A stretch of DNA of 64,000 bases, from NCBI RefSeq assembly GCF_001644605.1, contig NZ_CP011388.1, forward strand, positions 452,440 through 516,439, in the 5' to 3' direction. This stretch comes from Paenibacillus swuensis. Its GTDB lineage: Bacteria; Bacillota; Bacilli; Paenibacillales; DY6. This document shows, piece after piece, positions 44,201 to 52,660 of this stretch. Below the pieces are notes generated by a model. It was given only the letters and a program-made list of their open reading frames with translations. It ran no database searches and was not told the origin of the DNA. Position 1 is the stretch's first letter; the number at the start of each line of letters is the position of its first letter. The translations under genes were made by a program, and so were the position numbers.

Positions 44201-47200
44201 TTAGTAGCTGATTTGCGGGTTCCACCAGACCGATTCTTTCAAAGCATCGTTCTTTGCGTTTACATGGAAGTAGAGCACATCTCCCTGATTTACCGAAACG
44301 GTCACATTGTGTACGGCAGACTCCGCAGCAAAAGAAAACGGATTTAAGGAAGCCGACCACAGTTGAGTCCCGTTCTTCATAATTTTCACATCCGCTCCGT
44401 CCCCTTGGGTCCGGTCATTTACAATATATTGCGGGCTGCCGGTAACCGTCAGCGTTCCCGTGACTGGGGATACCCACTTCATTACGGCATCGCTGCCTAC
44501 AGCCGGATTGGACGCTACCCTTGAAATTTTGGCGCCTCCTCCCGACCAGTAATCGTTGAAAGCCTGATCATGCACATAAGTCATCGGGCTGTAAGAAGTC
44601 CCGTTATACGTTTCGAAATACCAGTTCCCGACTCCGCCCACATAGCTGACGAAGTTGGGCTCCTTCAGGGTCACGGTTCCCGCAGCAGGCCTTAACGCAC
44701 CCGTCGGTCGTGTGACGATACCGGATCCGAGCCAATTCGTATATTGAATCTTATAGTAGTAAGTTTGCCCGTTCACAGCCGTGGTGTCTTCGAAATGCAT
44801 GCTGACCGGATTCGTATTGATTTTTGTATAATTGCCGTTGTAGCTCGTGCTGCGGTAGACGTTTGCTCCCGTATCCCGGCGGTTCTGGGCCCAATACAGA
44901 TCGACTTTGCCATTGCCCGGAATGCCGAACGGAACCGCGTCATTGACCGGAAGATGACCTGCTACCGTAATGCGGTCAATATCTACCGTGCCGGTAAAGG
45001 CCGTGCTGCCGTCACTGCTGAACGGATAAATGCGAAGCTTGTTGATGGTCCCCGACCAGTTTCCGTTTGCCCCGACAGGGAACACGTAGTCCGTAAACCC
45101 GGTATCCCCCGGCTGTATTTGAATTACCGTGCTTTTATTTGCATCCCAGGCCGAATCGGACTCTGTAGTCCATTGAATTTTAGCCTGGAATGCGTTGGTC
45201 GCATTCTTGGCATACATCCGGATGGACTGATTCCCTCTCGCCTGGATTTTCAGATTGCCTTGAGATTCAACGTAAGGGGCGGTACGGTTCGTCATCGTCA
45301 GTTTCAGTGCCCCGCCAGTAACCGAAGATGAGTCGATTTGCGCACCGGCCGTCCACCCTTCCGCATTCCCGTTCTGATTAAATTCCCAAGGGAGTAAATC
45401 AGGACCCTCAACCACGTCGATCGAGTCAATATTGACCGTGCCTGACGTAGCGTTCAAATCCAGACGCAGGCTTTGGAGCACCCCGGCAAACTGATAGTTA
45501 TTGCCCAGATCGAACCAATACGTACGGTATTGTGTATCGTTAGCGACAATCGGAATCGTAAGCTGCTGATTTCCACTGAAGGACGCATTCTGATCCGTCG
45601 TCCAGAACAGCTGCGCGGAGGTGCCCGCCGTATTGTTCTTCATCACGACACGGACATAATGGCTGCGTTTTCCTCGAAGGTTGAGCTGAGCCAGCGAAAC
45701 GATGTAAGGATCATTCCCTGTAATCGTAAAATTCAACTGGCCGTTCACCGACGCGCCCGTTACATTGTTAGTCACTGTCCAGCCCTCGAAATTCCCGCTG
45801 GTATTGAAAGACCATGCGGCTGAATTCCCCGCAACCGGCACGGAGACGGCAGCAGTGACAGGACCGCAGTTATCGTTCGTATCGCAGGCCGCGATCTGAT
45901 AATAGTATGTTTTGTTATCAAATAAGTAGTAGTCCTTGTATGACGTTCCCGATGAGGCAGGCAAGGCAGCGATCATCTGGCTCTTGTCGGCAGCGAACGA
46001 GCTTTTCGTGCTGCGGTAAATCCGGTACTCCCTGACATTTCCTGCCGAGGAAGCATTCCAGTTCAGCGTCACGAAGTCTCTGGAAGAATCCAGGACGGCA
46101 GTGACACCTGTGAGCTGTGCAGGTGCCGTAGTCGAATTAGCGGCTGTAGCTGCTGAACTTTGACTCGAATAAGCTCCCTCATTTCCCGCTTCATCCAAAG
46201 CAGACACTTTGTAGTAGTAGGTTGTGGACGGATTCAGACCGCTGTCGGAGAAGCCCGCCCGGTTGGAGAATCCGACGAAATTGGCCGCCGACGGGGTAAA
46301 GCCGGAAGAAGTGCTCCGGTATATTTTATACTCCGCCACACCCTGATTAGCTATAGCAGGCCAGCTTAAACCGATCCGATGACTGCCTGAAGTACTTGCA
46401 GCCACAGTTCCTACGGCGCTTGGCGGCGTATAATCAGGCGTGCCTTTGTAGATCGCCGGGGTTCCGAACACGACCCAGTCAGCATTGCTGGTCGTCTTCC
46501 CTTTGTTGGAGGCCAGCGTAATCTGCACGGTTTGACCCGCATAATTCGTTACATCGATCATCGCGGGCTCCCAACGATGCCATGCACTGTAGTGCGGCTG
46601 GGAATAATCTCCTGTAAAGACAGCAGTTCCGTTCACCAGCACTTTCACCTTGTAACCGTCGGAGGTATTGGCTCCGTCTGCCAAACCGGAATGGATGGCG
46701 ATATTCAGACGTTGTCCGTTGGTTACGGAAGGCAGGGCAACATTGCTGTAGACCGCCGTTGCATCTCCGGTGTTAGGAGCATGAAGAAAAATTCCGTCTT
46801 TAGCTATACCGCCAACCGTATAGGAGCCGGCAGTACCGGTAATCGTGTTGGAAACGACAGCCTGTGAGAAATTCGCCTTCATATCATAGACCAGGGTGCC
46901 TGGCGAGTCGATATCGAAACGGGCCGGCCGGCGCTGATTGCCAAAGGCTGCAACGAAATCCTGCATCGCCGTTTCAAACTGTGTATTTTTAATCTCATAC
47001 GGGGAAGTAACAGGATCAAACCAACTGAGCGGTGAAATGTAGTGCGCCCCGCCTTCATAGGTTTTTACCAGCCCGTCGTAATTGTAAGCTTTATCAGTCT
47101 TCTGCATAGGATTATACTCCGGTGAGCCCCAATTCTTGTTGTAGCCCAGTACCTGTTTCATATAATCCTCATCTTTGGTTGAATCTCCATACAAGGTTAC

Positions 47201-48214
47201 ACCCAAAGATCCCGGAGAGAGGTCGGCGGTAGTCAGAATCGAAGACGTTAAGTAATACCCTTCCGATCCCGAAGTAATATGGTTTTGATGAGCGAATACA
47301 CGGTTAGCCGGCAAACCCGCTTCGATCAGCCAGTTCGCTAAATCCTGCAAATGATGCTTCAATAGCGTCGTTCTCCATCTTGTCCACTCTTCCCAGAACG
47401 GATTCCCGTCGGCTCGGGTACGAGGAGGATCCACCGCACTCCACGAAGCAAAGCTGGTGCCCATCGCCGTATTAAACTGGCCGATGGAAGTGAACACCGG
47501 GCTGCGTGCCTCGCCCTTATACGCTCCGTTCACAGGGTCATACATCCCGGTGCCTGTGAGCCATTCCTTCCACTCCGAGATGGATAACGGATTGTAATCC
47601 GAATATCGGGTGCCGTCCCATACATACTGCCAATCTTCCGAATCCAAGCTGACGCCCACTAACAGGTCAGGGTGAGCAGCCCTCCATTCGATAAGCCGCT
47701 GGGCTACCTGCTGGAGATTCCGCTTTTTGAAAGCATAATGCTTCAGGTTCTTTCTTGAATACGTCATATAGTTGTGCTGATCGATACTGCGGAACATATC
47801 CCAATTGTTCGTATCCCACATCGTCGTTCTCGTATCATCCTGCAGCGCGTGCATCAGTCCGGCATCACCGGCCCATCCGCCCGCGTTCAGTTGGATCAGC
47901 AACGGCTTCTGGTTATCCTCGGCATATTTCAGCTGTTGATCCAGGAAGTTGGGATCCCAGTTATAATTCTGTTGATGCGATAAAGTATCTAAACTTAGAT
48001 ATGAAGTTTGAGTGCTCAATCCTGACTTCACATAGGGTGAATCGCCGATCGAAGTGACAATTCCGTTGTACTCCGCGTTGATCCGCTGTTGGGGAGGGGA
48101 AGGCCAGGTGTTAGGCAAAATATAATACGTTTCATCGTAAGTCGCAGCAGAAGCTAAGGAACTACACCAGGCAGACAACAACATCACACTTAGAAATCCG
48201 CACCTTTTTTTCAC
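44201..48214 (-). CDS. Giant secreted multidomain enzyme, probable glycoside hydrolase of unassigned family
   Basis: A 1337-residue exported protein. I use a GTG start at 48214 (AGGAG 9 nt upstream), giving a standard signal peptide ending ASA; an ATG nine codons earlier lacks an RBS. The N-terminal 430 residues look like a TIM-barrel glycosidase: QKPLLIQLNAGGWAGD, VGVSLDSEDWQYVWDG (candidate catalytic Glu) and NRVFAHQNHIT. A jelly-roll domain follows (about 440-590). Two fibronectin III domains come next (about 600-695 and 700-795), then two related carbohydrate-binding-like sandwiches (about 800-930 and 940-1075), a third FnIII-like domain and a C-terminal beta-sandwich. I cannot place the catalytic domain in a known GH family. 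The shared operator at 48333 links it to the transporter operon. Confidence 0.7.
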   Translation of the reverse strand: MKKRCGFLSVMLLSAWCSSLASAATYDETYYILPNTWPSPPQQRINAEYNGIVTSIGDSPYVKSGLSTQTSYLSLDTLSHQQNYNWDPNFLDQQLKYAEDNQKPLLIQLNAGGWAGDAGLMHALQDDTRTTMWDTNNWDMFRSIDQHNYMTYSRKNLKHYAFKKRNLQQVAQRLIEWRAAHPDLLVGVSLDSEDWQYVWDGTRYSDYNPLSISEWKEWLTGTGMYDPVNGAYKGEARSPVFTSIGQFNTAMGTSFASWSAVDPPRTRADGNPFWEEWTRWRTTLLKHHLQDLANWLIEAGLPANRVFAHQNHITSGSEGYYLTSSILTTADLSPGSLGVTLYGDSTKDEDYMKQVLGYNKNWGSPEYNPMQKTDKAYNYDGLVKTYEGGAHYISPLSWFDPVTSPYEIKNTQFETAMQDFVAAFGNQRRPARFDIDSPGTLVYDMKANFSQAVVSNTITGTAGSYTVGGIAKDGIFLHAPNTGDATAVYSNVALPSVTNGQRLNIAIHSGLADGANTSDGYKVKVLVNGTAVFTGDYSQPHYSAWHRWEPAMIDVTNYAGQTVQITLASNKGKTTSNADWVVFGTPAIYKGTPDYTPPSAVGTVAASTSGSHRIGLSWPAIANQGVAEYKIYRSTSSGFTPSAANFVGFSNRAGFSDSGLNPSTTYYYKVSALDEAGNEGAYSSQSSAATAANSTTAPAQLTGVTAVLDSSRDFVTLNWNASSAGNVREYRIYRSTKSSFAADKSQMIAALPASSGTSYKDYYLFDNKTYYYQIAACDTNDNCGPVTAAVSVPVAGNSAAWSFNTSGNFEGWTVTNNVTGASVNGQLNFTITGNDPYIVSLAQLNLRGKRSHYVRVVMKNNTAGTSAQLFWTTDQNASFSGNQQLTIPIVANDTQYRTYWFDLGNNYQFAGVLQSLRLDLNATSGTVNIDSIDVVEGPDLLPWEFNQNGNAEGWTAGAQIDSSSVTGGALKLTMTNRTAPYVESQGNLKIQARGNQSIRMYAKNATNAFQAKIQWTTESDSAWDANKSTVIQIQPGDTGFTDYVFPVGANGNWSGTINKLRIYPFSSDGSTAFTGTVDIDRITVAGHLPVNDAVPFGIPGNGKVDLYWAQNRRDTGANVYRSTSYNGNYTKINTNPVSMHFEDTTAVNGQTYYYKIQYTNWLGSGIVTRPTGALRPAAGTVTLKEPNFVSYVGGVGNWYFETYNGTSYSPMTYVHDQAFNDYWSGGGAKISRVASNPAVGSDAVMKWVSPVTGTLTVTGSPQYIVNDRTQGDGADVKIMKNGTQLWSASLNPFSFAAESAVHNVTVSVNQGDVLYFHVNAKNDALKESVWWNPQISY

Positions 48215-48298
48215 ACAAATAAACTCCTCTCGTTTATGCATAATGGATGAAAACCAAACCGCGAAATTCGATCACCTCCCTCAAGTTTCTATGATTCC

Positions 48299-48360
48299 AT
48301 CATATATTGACTGAAAACGGTTACATAGGATGATATTTTTACTTTCGAATACTATCTTGT
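48299..48360 (-). promoter_or_regulatory. Regulon operator and promoter of the giant enzyme gene
   Basis: The 28-bp element (48333-48360) reads CAAGATAGTAT at its upstream end and GTAAAAATAT at its downstream end on the minus strand. The -10 box TATGAT (48299-48304) follows after exactly 28 nt, as at 40248-40309 and 33463-33524. Confidence 0.72.
48312..48325. promoter_or_regulatory. Perfect cre site (CcpA binding) in the giant enzyme promoter
   Basis: TGAAAACGGTTACA matches the consensus TGWAANCGNTNWCA at every defined position. It lies between the activator element and the -10 box, so bound CcpA should block transcription when preferred sugars are present. Confidence 0.75.
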
Positions 48361-48478
48361 CACTTTGCGACAAGCGTCTTGTCGTAATATAAATAGGCCC
48401 GGTCTATGGACCGAACCTTGCTCTACGTATGAGATTTCAACAGTTACGCCATCGATGATGCACCACTTTGTCCACCTA

Positions 48479-48901
48479 TCAAGCCTCCGGATAAGTCTCT
48501 CTCACGAACTTCGCGCATTGAACAATGAGTTTCTTCAACACTTCGGTATCAATATCCGCTACTTTGTTGATATAGATGCAGCCTTTGGCTAGCGTATGCT
48601 TGCCGAAGTCCGTCAACAGCGCGTCCTGCGTGTTGTCCCCGGTGGCGATATACAAGCTGATCTTCGCTTTGCGAGGCGAGAACCCAACGAGCGGCGCATC
48701 GCCTTCATGCCCTGAGGCGTACTTATAGTGATAGGAACCGAAACCGATAATACTCGGTCCCCACATCTTCGCTTCATAGCCCGTCGTCTCCGTGAAGATA
48801 TCCAGTAGCCGATACGCATCCTCCCTCTTCTTCGGGGACTCCACCCCCTCAATGAACTCAATTACACTATGTTCGGTTTCTTTCGTCTTGGTTTCATACA
48901 T
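48479..48901 (-). CDS. DUF1801-family protein
   Basis: A 140-residue cytosolic protein with the DUF1801 pattern: KREDAYRLLDIFTETTGYEAKMWG, SIIGFGSYHYKYASG, and FSPRKAKISLYI. Known function is lacking. The second of two closely spaced ATGs (48901) has AAGGAG 9 nt upstream. It is transcribed alone in front of the giant enzyme gene and belongs to the accessory right-hand region. Confidence 0.85.
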   Translation of the reverse strand: MYETKTKETEHSVIEFIEGVESPKKREDAYRLLDIFTETTGYEAKMWGPSIIGFGSYHYKYASGHEGDAPLVGFSPRKAKISLYIATGDNTQDALLTDFGKHTLAKGCIYINKVADIDTEVLKKLIVQCAKFVRETYPEA

Positions 48902-48924
48902 AATCATTCGCTCCTTTGGGTCTT

Positions 48925-49006
48925 TTTACAAGTATCAACACGAACCGGACCACGCGCTTTTTACACCCTTCGGAACTGTAGATGGGCTATTGGCTACCTA
49001 CCGTGT
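48925..49006 (-). pseudogene. Decayed HIRAN-domain gene remnant
   Basis: Between the fabH stop codon and the DUF1801 gene, the minus strand reads a decayed version of the C-terminal half of the intact HIRAN protein at 52661-52957. Corresponding stretches are a GCK segment and VVRFVL. At the DNA level, plus-strand CACGAACCG and GCGCTTTT with following bases line up with 52699-52800, with an internal deletion and a stop. It marks an old insertion or recombination point. Confidence 0.55.
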
Positions 49007-49990
49007 TTACACATTCCAATGAATTAACAGTCCTGCGTGAGCCAAGCCGCCTCCAAAACCATACATTAATACTTTATCACCATTCTTAATTCTCCCAGTT
49101 GTAACTCCTATATCTAAGGACAATGGAATCGTTGCTGAGGATGTGTTTCCGTAGTTGACTAAACTGTATAATGTTCGTTCTATAGGGAAATTGCTTTTTT
49201 CACAAATAGACTCCAGCATTCTTAAGTTTGCACTGTGAGGAACAAACCAATCCACTTCATCCAAGTTAATCGAAGCGTTATTCATAACGGATTGCATTCC
49301 TTTCGGTATCGTTTTAACAACCCATTTATAGACCTCTCTACCATTTTGTACAATATAGCCGCTATCGGTTAAATCTTCATTGTGCATTCGGTTTGATAGA
49401 ATTGTGCAGTATAAATGATGTCCACCCTCTCCTTCTGATCCCAAATGTGATGAGATAAAACTTGGTTGGTGTTCATCATATTCTACAAGAGCGGCTCCTG
49501 CGCCATCACCGAAAAGTATACAAGTAGTTCGATCCGTATAGTCCGTTATTTTGGATAAAGTTTCAGCACCAACAACAAGAATTTTTTTGTTTAAACCAGA
49601 TGTTATCATACCATTTGCTATGTGTAAGCCATATGTAAAACCTGCACAAGCAGCATTTAAGTCAATGGCTCCAGTATTCTTAATGTCCAACTTAGTTTGA
49701 AGATATGAAGCTACACTAGGAGTTTTGAAATCAGGAGTTATTGTACACACAATGATTAAATCTACATCCTCAACAGATTTACCGTATCGTTCCATTAAGT
49801 TTAATACAGCTTTATAGCTAATATCGCTCGTAAACTCTTCTTCACCGGCTATTCTCCGCTCTTTAATACCTGTTCGCTGAACAATCCACTCATCATTCGT
49901 ATCCACCATTTTTTCTAAATCTTGATTTGTTAATCTTCGCTCTGGAACATATGAACCTATTGCAGTAATCCTTGCTTTGGAACTTGACAT
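49007..49990 (-). CDS. fabH: Beta-ketoacyl-ACP synthase III
   Basis: A 327-residue condensing enzyme that starts fatty acid synthesis by joining acyl-CoA with malonyl-ACP. The catalytic triad is visible: C115 in LNAACAGFTYG, His in VPHSANLRM and Asn in NYGNTSSATIP. The start ATG at 49990 has AGAGGTG just upstream; a GTG three codons earlier is less likely. Base composition is clearly more AT-rich than the neighbouring sugar genes. It stands alone, without other fab genes. A FapR-type operator overlaps its -35 region, matching the known control of fabH paralogues in Bacillus. Confidence 0.93.
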   Translation of the reverse strand: MSSSKARITAIGSYVPERRLTNQDLEKMVDTNDEWIVQRTGIKERRIAGEEEFTSDISYKAVLNLMERYGKSVEDVDLIIVCTITPDFKTPSVASYLQTKLDIKNTGAIDLNAACAGFTYGLHIANGMITSGLNKKILVVGAETLSKITDYTDRTTCILFGDGAGAALVEYDEHQPSFISSHLGSEGEGGHHLYCTILSNRMHNEDLTDSGYIVQNGREVYKWVVKTIPKGMQSVMNNASINLDEVDWFVPHSANLRMLESICEKSNFPIERTLYSLVNYGNTSSATIPLSLDIGVTTGRIKNGDKVLMYGFGGGLAHAGLLIHWNV

Positions 49991-50007
49991 TCTTATCACC
50001 TCTTTAG

Positions 50008-50047
50008 ATTATATGTTTAATATCTCATATTAATACCTGGTACTAAT
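50008..50047 (-). promoter_or_regulatory. fabH promoter with FapR-type operator
   Basis: The plus-strand sequence ATTAATACCTGGTACTAAT (50029-50047) is an almost perfect FapR box (inverted repeat around CCTGG). The -10 box TATAAT lies at 50008-50013, and the -35 position falls inside the operator, so FapR would block RNA polymerase until malonyl-CoA releases it. Confidence 0.75.
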
Positions 50048-50089
50048 TTATTACAGAATCTTACCACTAACATTATATTTCTCGCAACT

Positions 50090-50547
50090 CTATTCACCAC
50101 GAAAACGTTTAATATCTCGCATCGGAGGCATGCCGACATCCGGGCATATTCTCTGTTAAATTCCGAGGGGCTTTCACAACCCAAATCCAGCATCCGCCGC
50201 TTCAGTATCCCCTGAGAGCAGGAGACGACGGGCTTCTTGTAATCTCACTTGTTTTTGAAATTGGAGAGGACTCATGGCCGTTATTTCTTTAAAGTGATGA
50301 TGAAGTGACGAAGGGCTCATATTTACAGCAGCGGAAAGCTTAGAAATTTGTAGCGGTTCGTTGAAATCACGTTCGATCCATTTGACAACATCTGCAATTC
50401 GTTCAGCATGACTCCCGGCCACGCAAAATTGTTTCATAGATTGACCTTGTTCATCTTGCATAATTCGATAAAGAATCTCTTGCGTAATTAGAGGAACAAG
50501 TACGGGAATTCCTCCGGCGTATCCAGGAGACGAACCAGCCGAACAAC
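50090..50547 (-). pseudogene. AraC-family regulator (AraC_N type), frameshifted and 5'-truncated
   Basis: The minus strand reads VRLLDTPEE, then after a one-base shift IPVLVPLITQEILYRIMQ, then the AraC domain (LSAAVNMSPSSLHHHFKEIT, MSPLQFQKQVRLQEARRLLL). After another shift it reads CESPSEFNREYARM and after a third GMPPMRDIKRFRGE, ending at TAG (50090-50092). The order matches the PF06719-type AraC subfamily exactly, with at least three frameshifts and no N-terminus. The gene is dead. Confidence 0.85.
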
Positions 50548-50551
50548 CTAT

Positions 50552-50851
50552 GCGGTATCACCGACCGCGGCCGTTTATTGTGCTACCAAGTATGCTGTAC
50601 GCGCCATAACGGAAGGATTGCGTCAAGAAGTTGGGTCGGGTATCCGTGTTACGTCTATATCTCCAGGTGTAACGGAATCTGAACTTGCCGATAGTATCTC
50701 TGACGATCAAGCGAGACAGGTCATGAAAGAGTATCGAAAAATTTCCATTCCTGCTTCATCTTTTGCTCAATCCATATTGTTTGCCATAGAACAACCGCCG
50801 GAAGTTGACGTAAATGAAATCATCATCAGACCGACTGCAAGTTCCGCTTAA
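50552..50851 (+). pseudogene. C-terminal fragment of a short-chain dehydrogenase/reductase
   Basis: Divergent from and abutting the broken AraC gene, the plus strand reads AAVYCATKYAVRAITEGLRQ (the YxxxK active site of SDR enzymes), RVTSISPGVTES and a C-terminal tail ending at TAA 50849. The Rossmann N-terminus with its glycine-rich loop is absent, as is any start signal. AraC_N regulators often sit divergent from SDR genes, so a deletion probably removed both 5' ends. Confidence 0.85.
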
Positions 50852-50856
50852 AACAC

Positions 50857-50896
50857 AAAGAAGAGCTACAGCGTTTCATTGCTGTAGCTCTTCTTT
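50857..50896. terminator. Bidirectional terminator
   Basis: AAAGAAGAGCTACAGC pairs with GCTGTAGCTCTTCTTT around an 8-nt loop. It serves the lipoprotein gene on the minus strand and originally the SDR gene on the plus strand. Confidence 0.88.
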
Positions 50897-50908
50897 GTTG
50901 TGAATATC

Positions 50909-51415
50909 TTACTTCAACGTAAGTTCCTTTTTCCACGTTAATTCCTCACCTTGCTCATCCTTAAACAGAATTACAATCTTTCCTGTCTCGCCTTTCATCG
51001 AATCCGAATAGAAGAATCCTGTCATTTGTCCGTTGCCGCTTATGCAAAATCCGTCTGCACCGCTTGCTCCGTTTGCAATCGCATCTTGAACTGAATTGAT
51101 AATCATGTTGTCCTTGGACAACCACTGCATTTCGGCAAGGGCGAACCCTTCCGGAAGCTGTTTCACGGCAAAATCAAAGCTGTTCCCCTCAATAGGCTTC
51201 TTTGTCTGGTCTATGAAAACCTGAATGTCCTTGTCAGTGTCGGTTGTAGTCTCAGGTTCTGTTTCAGCTGAATTATTTCCAGTGGCTTCATTCTCTGGCG
51301 TCGTTAAAGACGAATTCGTCTCCGGTGCGGCGTTGTTGGTCTGATTACTACATGCACTGGCCATCAACAGTAGGATCAGTGCTGAAATTAAAATCAAATA
51401 TTTGTGTTTAATCAT
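50909..51415 (-). CDS. Lipoprotein of unknown function
   Basis: A 168-residue lipoprotein with lipobox ASAC (C22) and a Ser/Thr/Glu/Asn-rich linker to about residue 70. The C-terminal part is a small beta-rich domain (VKQLPEGFALAEMQWLSKDN, VILFKDEQGEELTWKKELTL). I do not recognise the family. The ATG at 51415 has GGAGGAA about 9 nt upstream and is preferred over an ATG ten codons earlier. Confidence 0.75.
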   Translation of the reverse strand: MIKHKYLILISALILLLMASACSNQTNNAAPETNSSLTTPENEATGNNSAETEPETTTDTDKDIQVFIDQTKKPIEGNSFDFAVKQLPEGFALAEMQWLSKDNMIINSVQDAIANGASGADGFCISGNGQMTGFFYSDSMKGETGKIVILFKDEQGEELTWKKELTLK

Positions 51416-51434
51416 GGGTTGTTCCTCCAATTGA

Positions 51435-51756
51435 TTAGCTTTCAATCCAAAATCTTTTTACGATATTACCGTCATCTTCTGTAAAGATGGTGTCCGGTAC
51501 TCCACCGTTTTACTGCCGTTAAAACTCTTTTGTCATCGGTTACTAACCAGTATGTAGAACTTGGGACCCAATCTTCGGGGATATGCTCGCGATTTTCATT
51601 TCAAAAAGAAGTTCAATCATACCTGCAAAATCAGCCGGGTCTTTGCTAACTACCCATCCATACCATTGCTTCTCCACTAGCCTTCCATTCCTCATTAAAA
51701 GCTAGGTATTCCTCTCGATATTCAATACTCGGTTTTGCCAGAAATACAGTCTGCAA
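51435..51756 (-). pseudogene. GNAT acetyltransferase, frameshifted with internal deletion
   Basis: A TTG with GAGGAGG upstream opens VFLAKPSIEYREEYLAFNEE. After shifts the reading continues VVSKDPADFAGMIELL and NREHIPEDWVPSSTYWLVTD. It then jumps to the family's C-terminal end GVPDTIFTEDDGNIVKRFWI and stop TAA at 51435. The acetyl-CoA-binding core is missing, so the gene is inactive. Confidence 0.8.
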
Positions 51757-51820
51757 GATCAGCACCTCCTCGATGGGTTTAAGCGTTGTTCATGTTATTG
51801 TCCTCGCTTATGTACTGAGT

Positions 51821-52591
51821 TTAATCCCAAATGTTTAAATACTTTCGAAACAAGTGATTTAGAATCTCAGTTGGATCCTCTTGTTCAACCTTAATGAGGT
51901 TAGCATACCCAGTCATTCTTTCAATCTCTGTATCTATAAAATCATGAATTACTTGAATGCGAGGTTCCAAATCCATTTCATCGCCAGACATCTTTCTAGC
52001 AAGCAGAGCATCTATTTCTTGCTTCAGTTCGGTCCTACCTTGAAGAATGTCATCCACCAGTTCCTGAAACAAGATTGGGGGATTTGCGTTATATTTTTCG
52101 ATCCACAAACAAGCCATAATCGGTCTGAGGACATAAAAATATTTCTTAATTTTAACTAAATCACCTTGCAGATACTCTCGAAAATTTCCTTTTGCCATAC
52201 TTAAGTAATGGTGCAAGGATGCCTTTGGTGAGAAAACTTCTTCTTTGAGACTCTTCATCTCATCCCTGAATCCATAACCCTCGTAATAGATAATGCTAGA
52301 TTCAAGCCACTCGAGGAGAGGCGGATTCGACTTTCTAAACAGCTTTAGCGCTTTCCTGATATCCCACCCGTTTATATCCAAAAGATTGTTGACTGGTTCC
52401 TCAATGACATCTCGTTTCTCATCAATAGACAGGTACCAAGCCGGTTGTTTTATGTAAACGAATCGAACATCGTAATCACTATCTTTGGAAGGAAAGCCCC
52501 AGGCTCTGCTCCCCGATTCTACCGCAAACAACACTTTAATCTGGTGTAATATTTCGATCTCTTTGAGTTTAGCTAGAATCGTTTCATTCAT
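51821..52591 (-). CDS. YcgL-type nucleotidyltransferase
   Basis: A 256-residue protein of the YcgL nucleotidyltransferase family (PF10127). The N-terminal motif SGSRAWGFPSKDSDYDVRFVY holds the GS and DxD metal-binding residues. The C-terminal helical part has YFYVLRPIMACLWIEKY. The reaction is nucleotidyl transfer to an unknown substrate. I use ATG 52591 (AAAGGAG upstream); the earlier in-frame ATG overlaps the probable -10 box TATAAT. Confidence 0.87.
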   Translation of the reverse strand: MNETILAKLKEIEILHQIKVLFAVESGSRAWGFPSKDSDYDVRFVYIKQPAWYLSIDEKRDVIEEPVNNLLDINGWDIRKALKLFRKSNPPLLEWLESSIIYYEGYGFRDEMKSLKEEVFSPKASLHHYLSMAKGNFREYLQGDLVKIKKYFYVLRPIMACLWIEKYNANPPILFQELVDDILQGRTELKQEIDALLARKMSGDEMDLEPRIQVIHDFIDTEIERMTGYANLIKVEQEDPTEILNHLFRKYLNIWD

Positions 52592-52660
52592 GGTATGCTC
52601 ATCTCCTTTTGAAAACATTATACCATCGTTATGAGCGCTCCATTATTTTTTAAAACGAGC

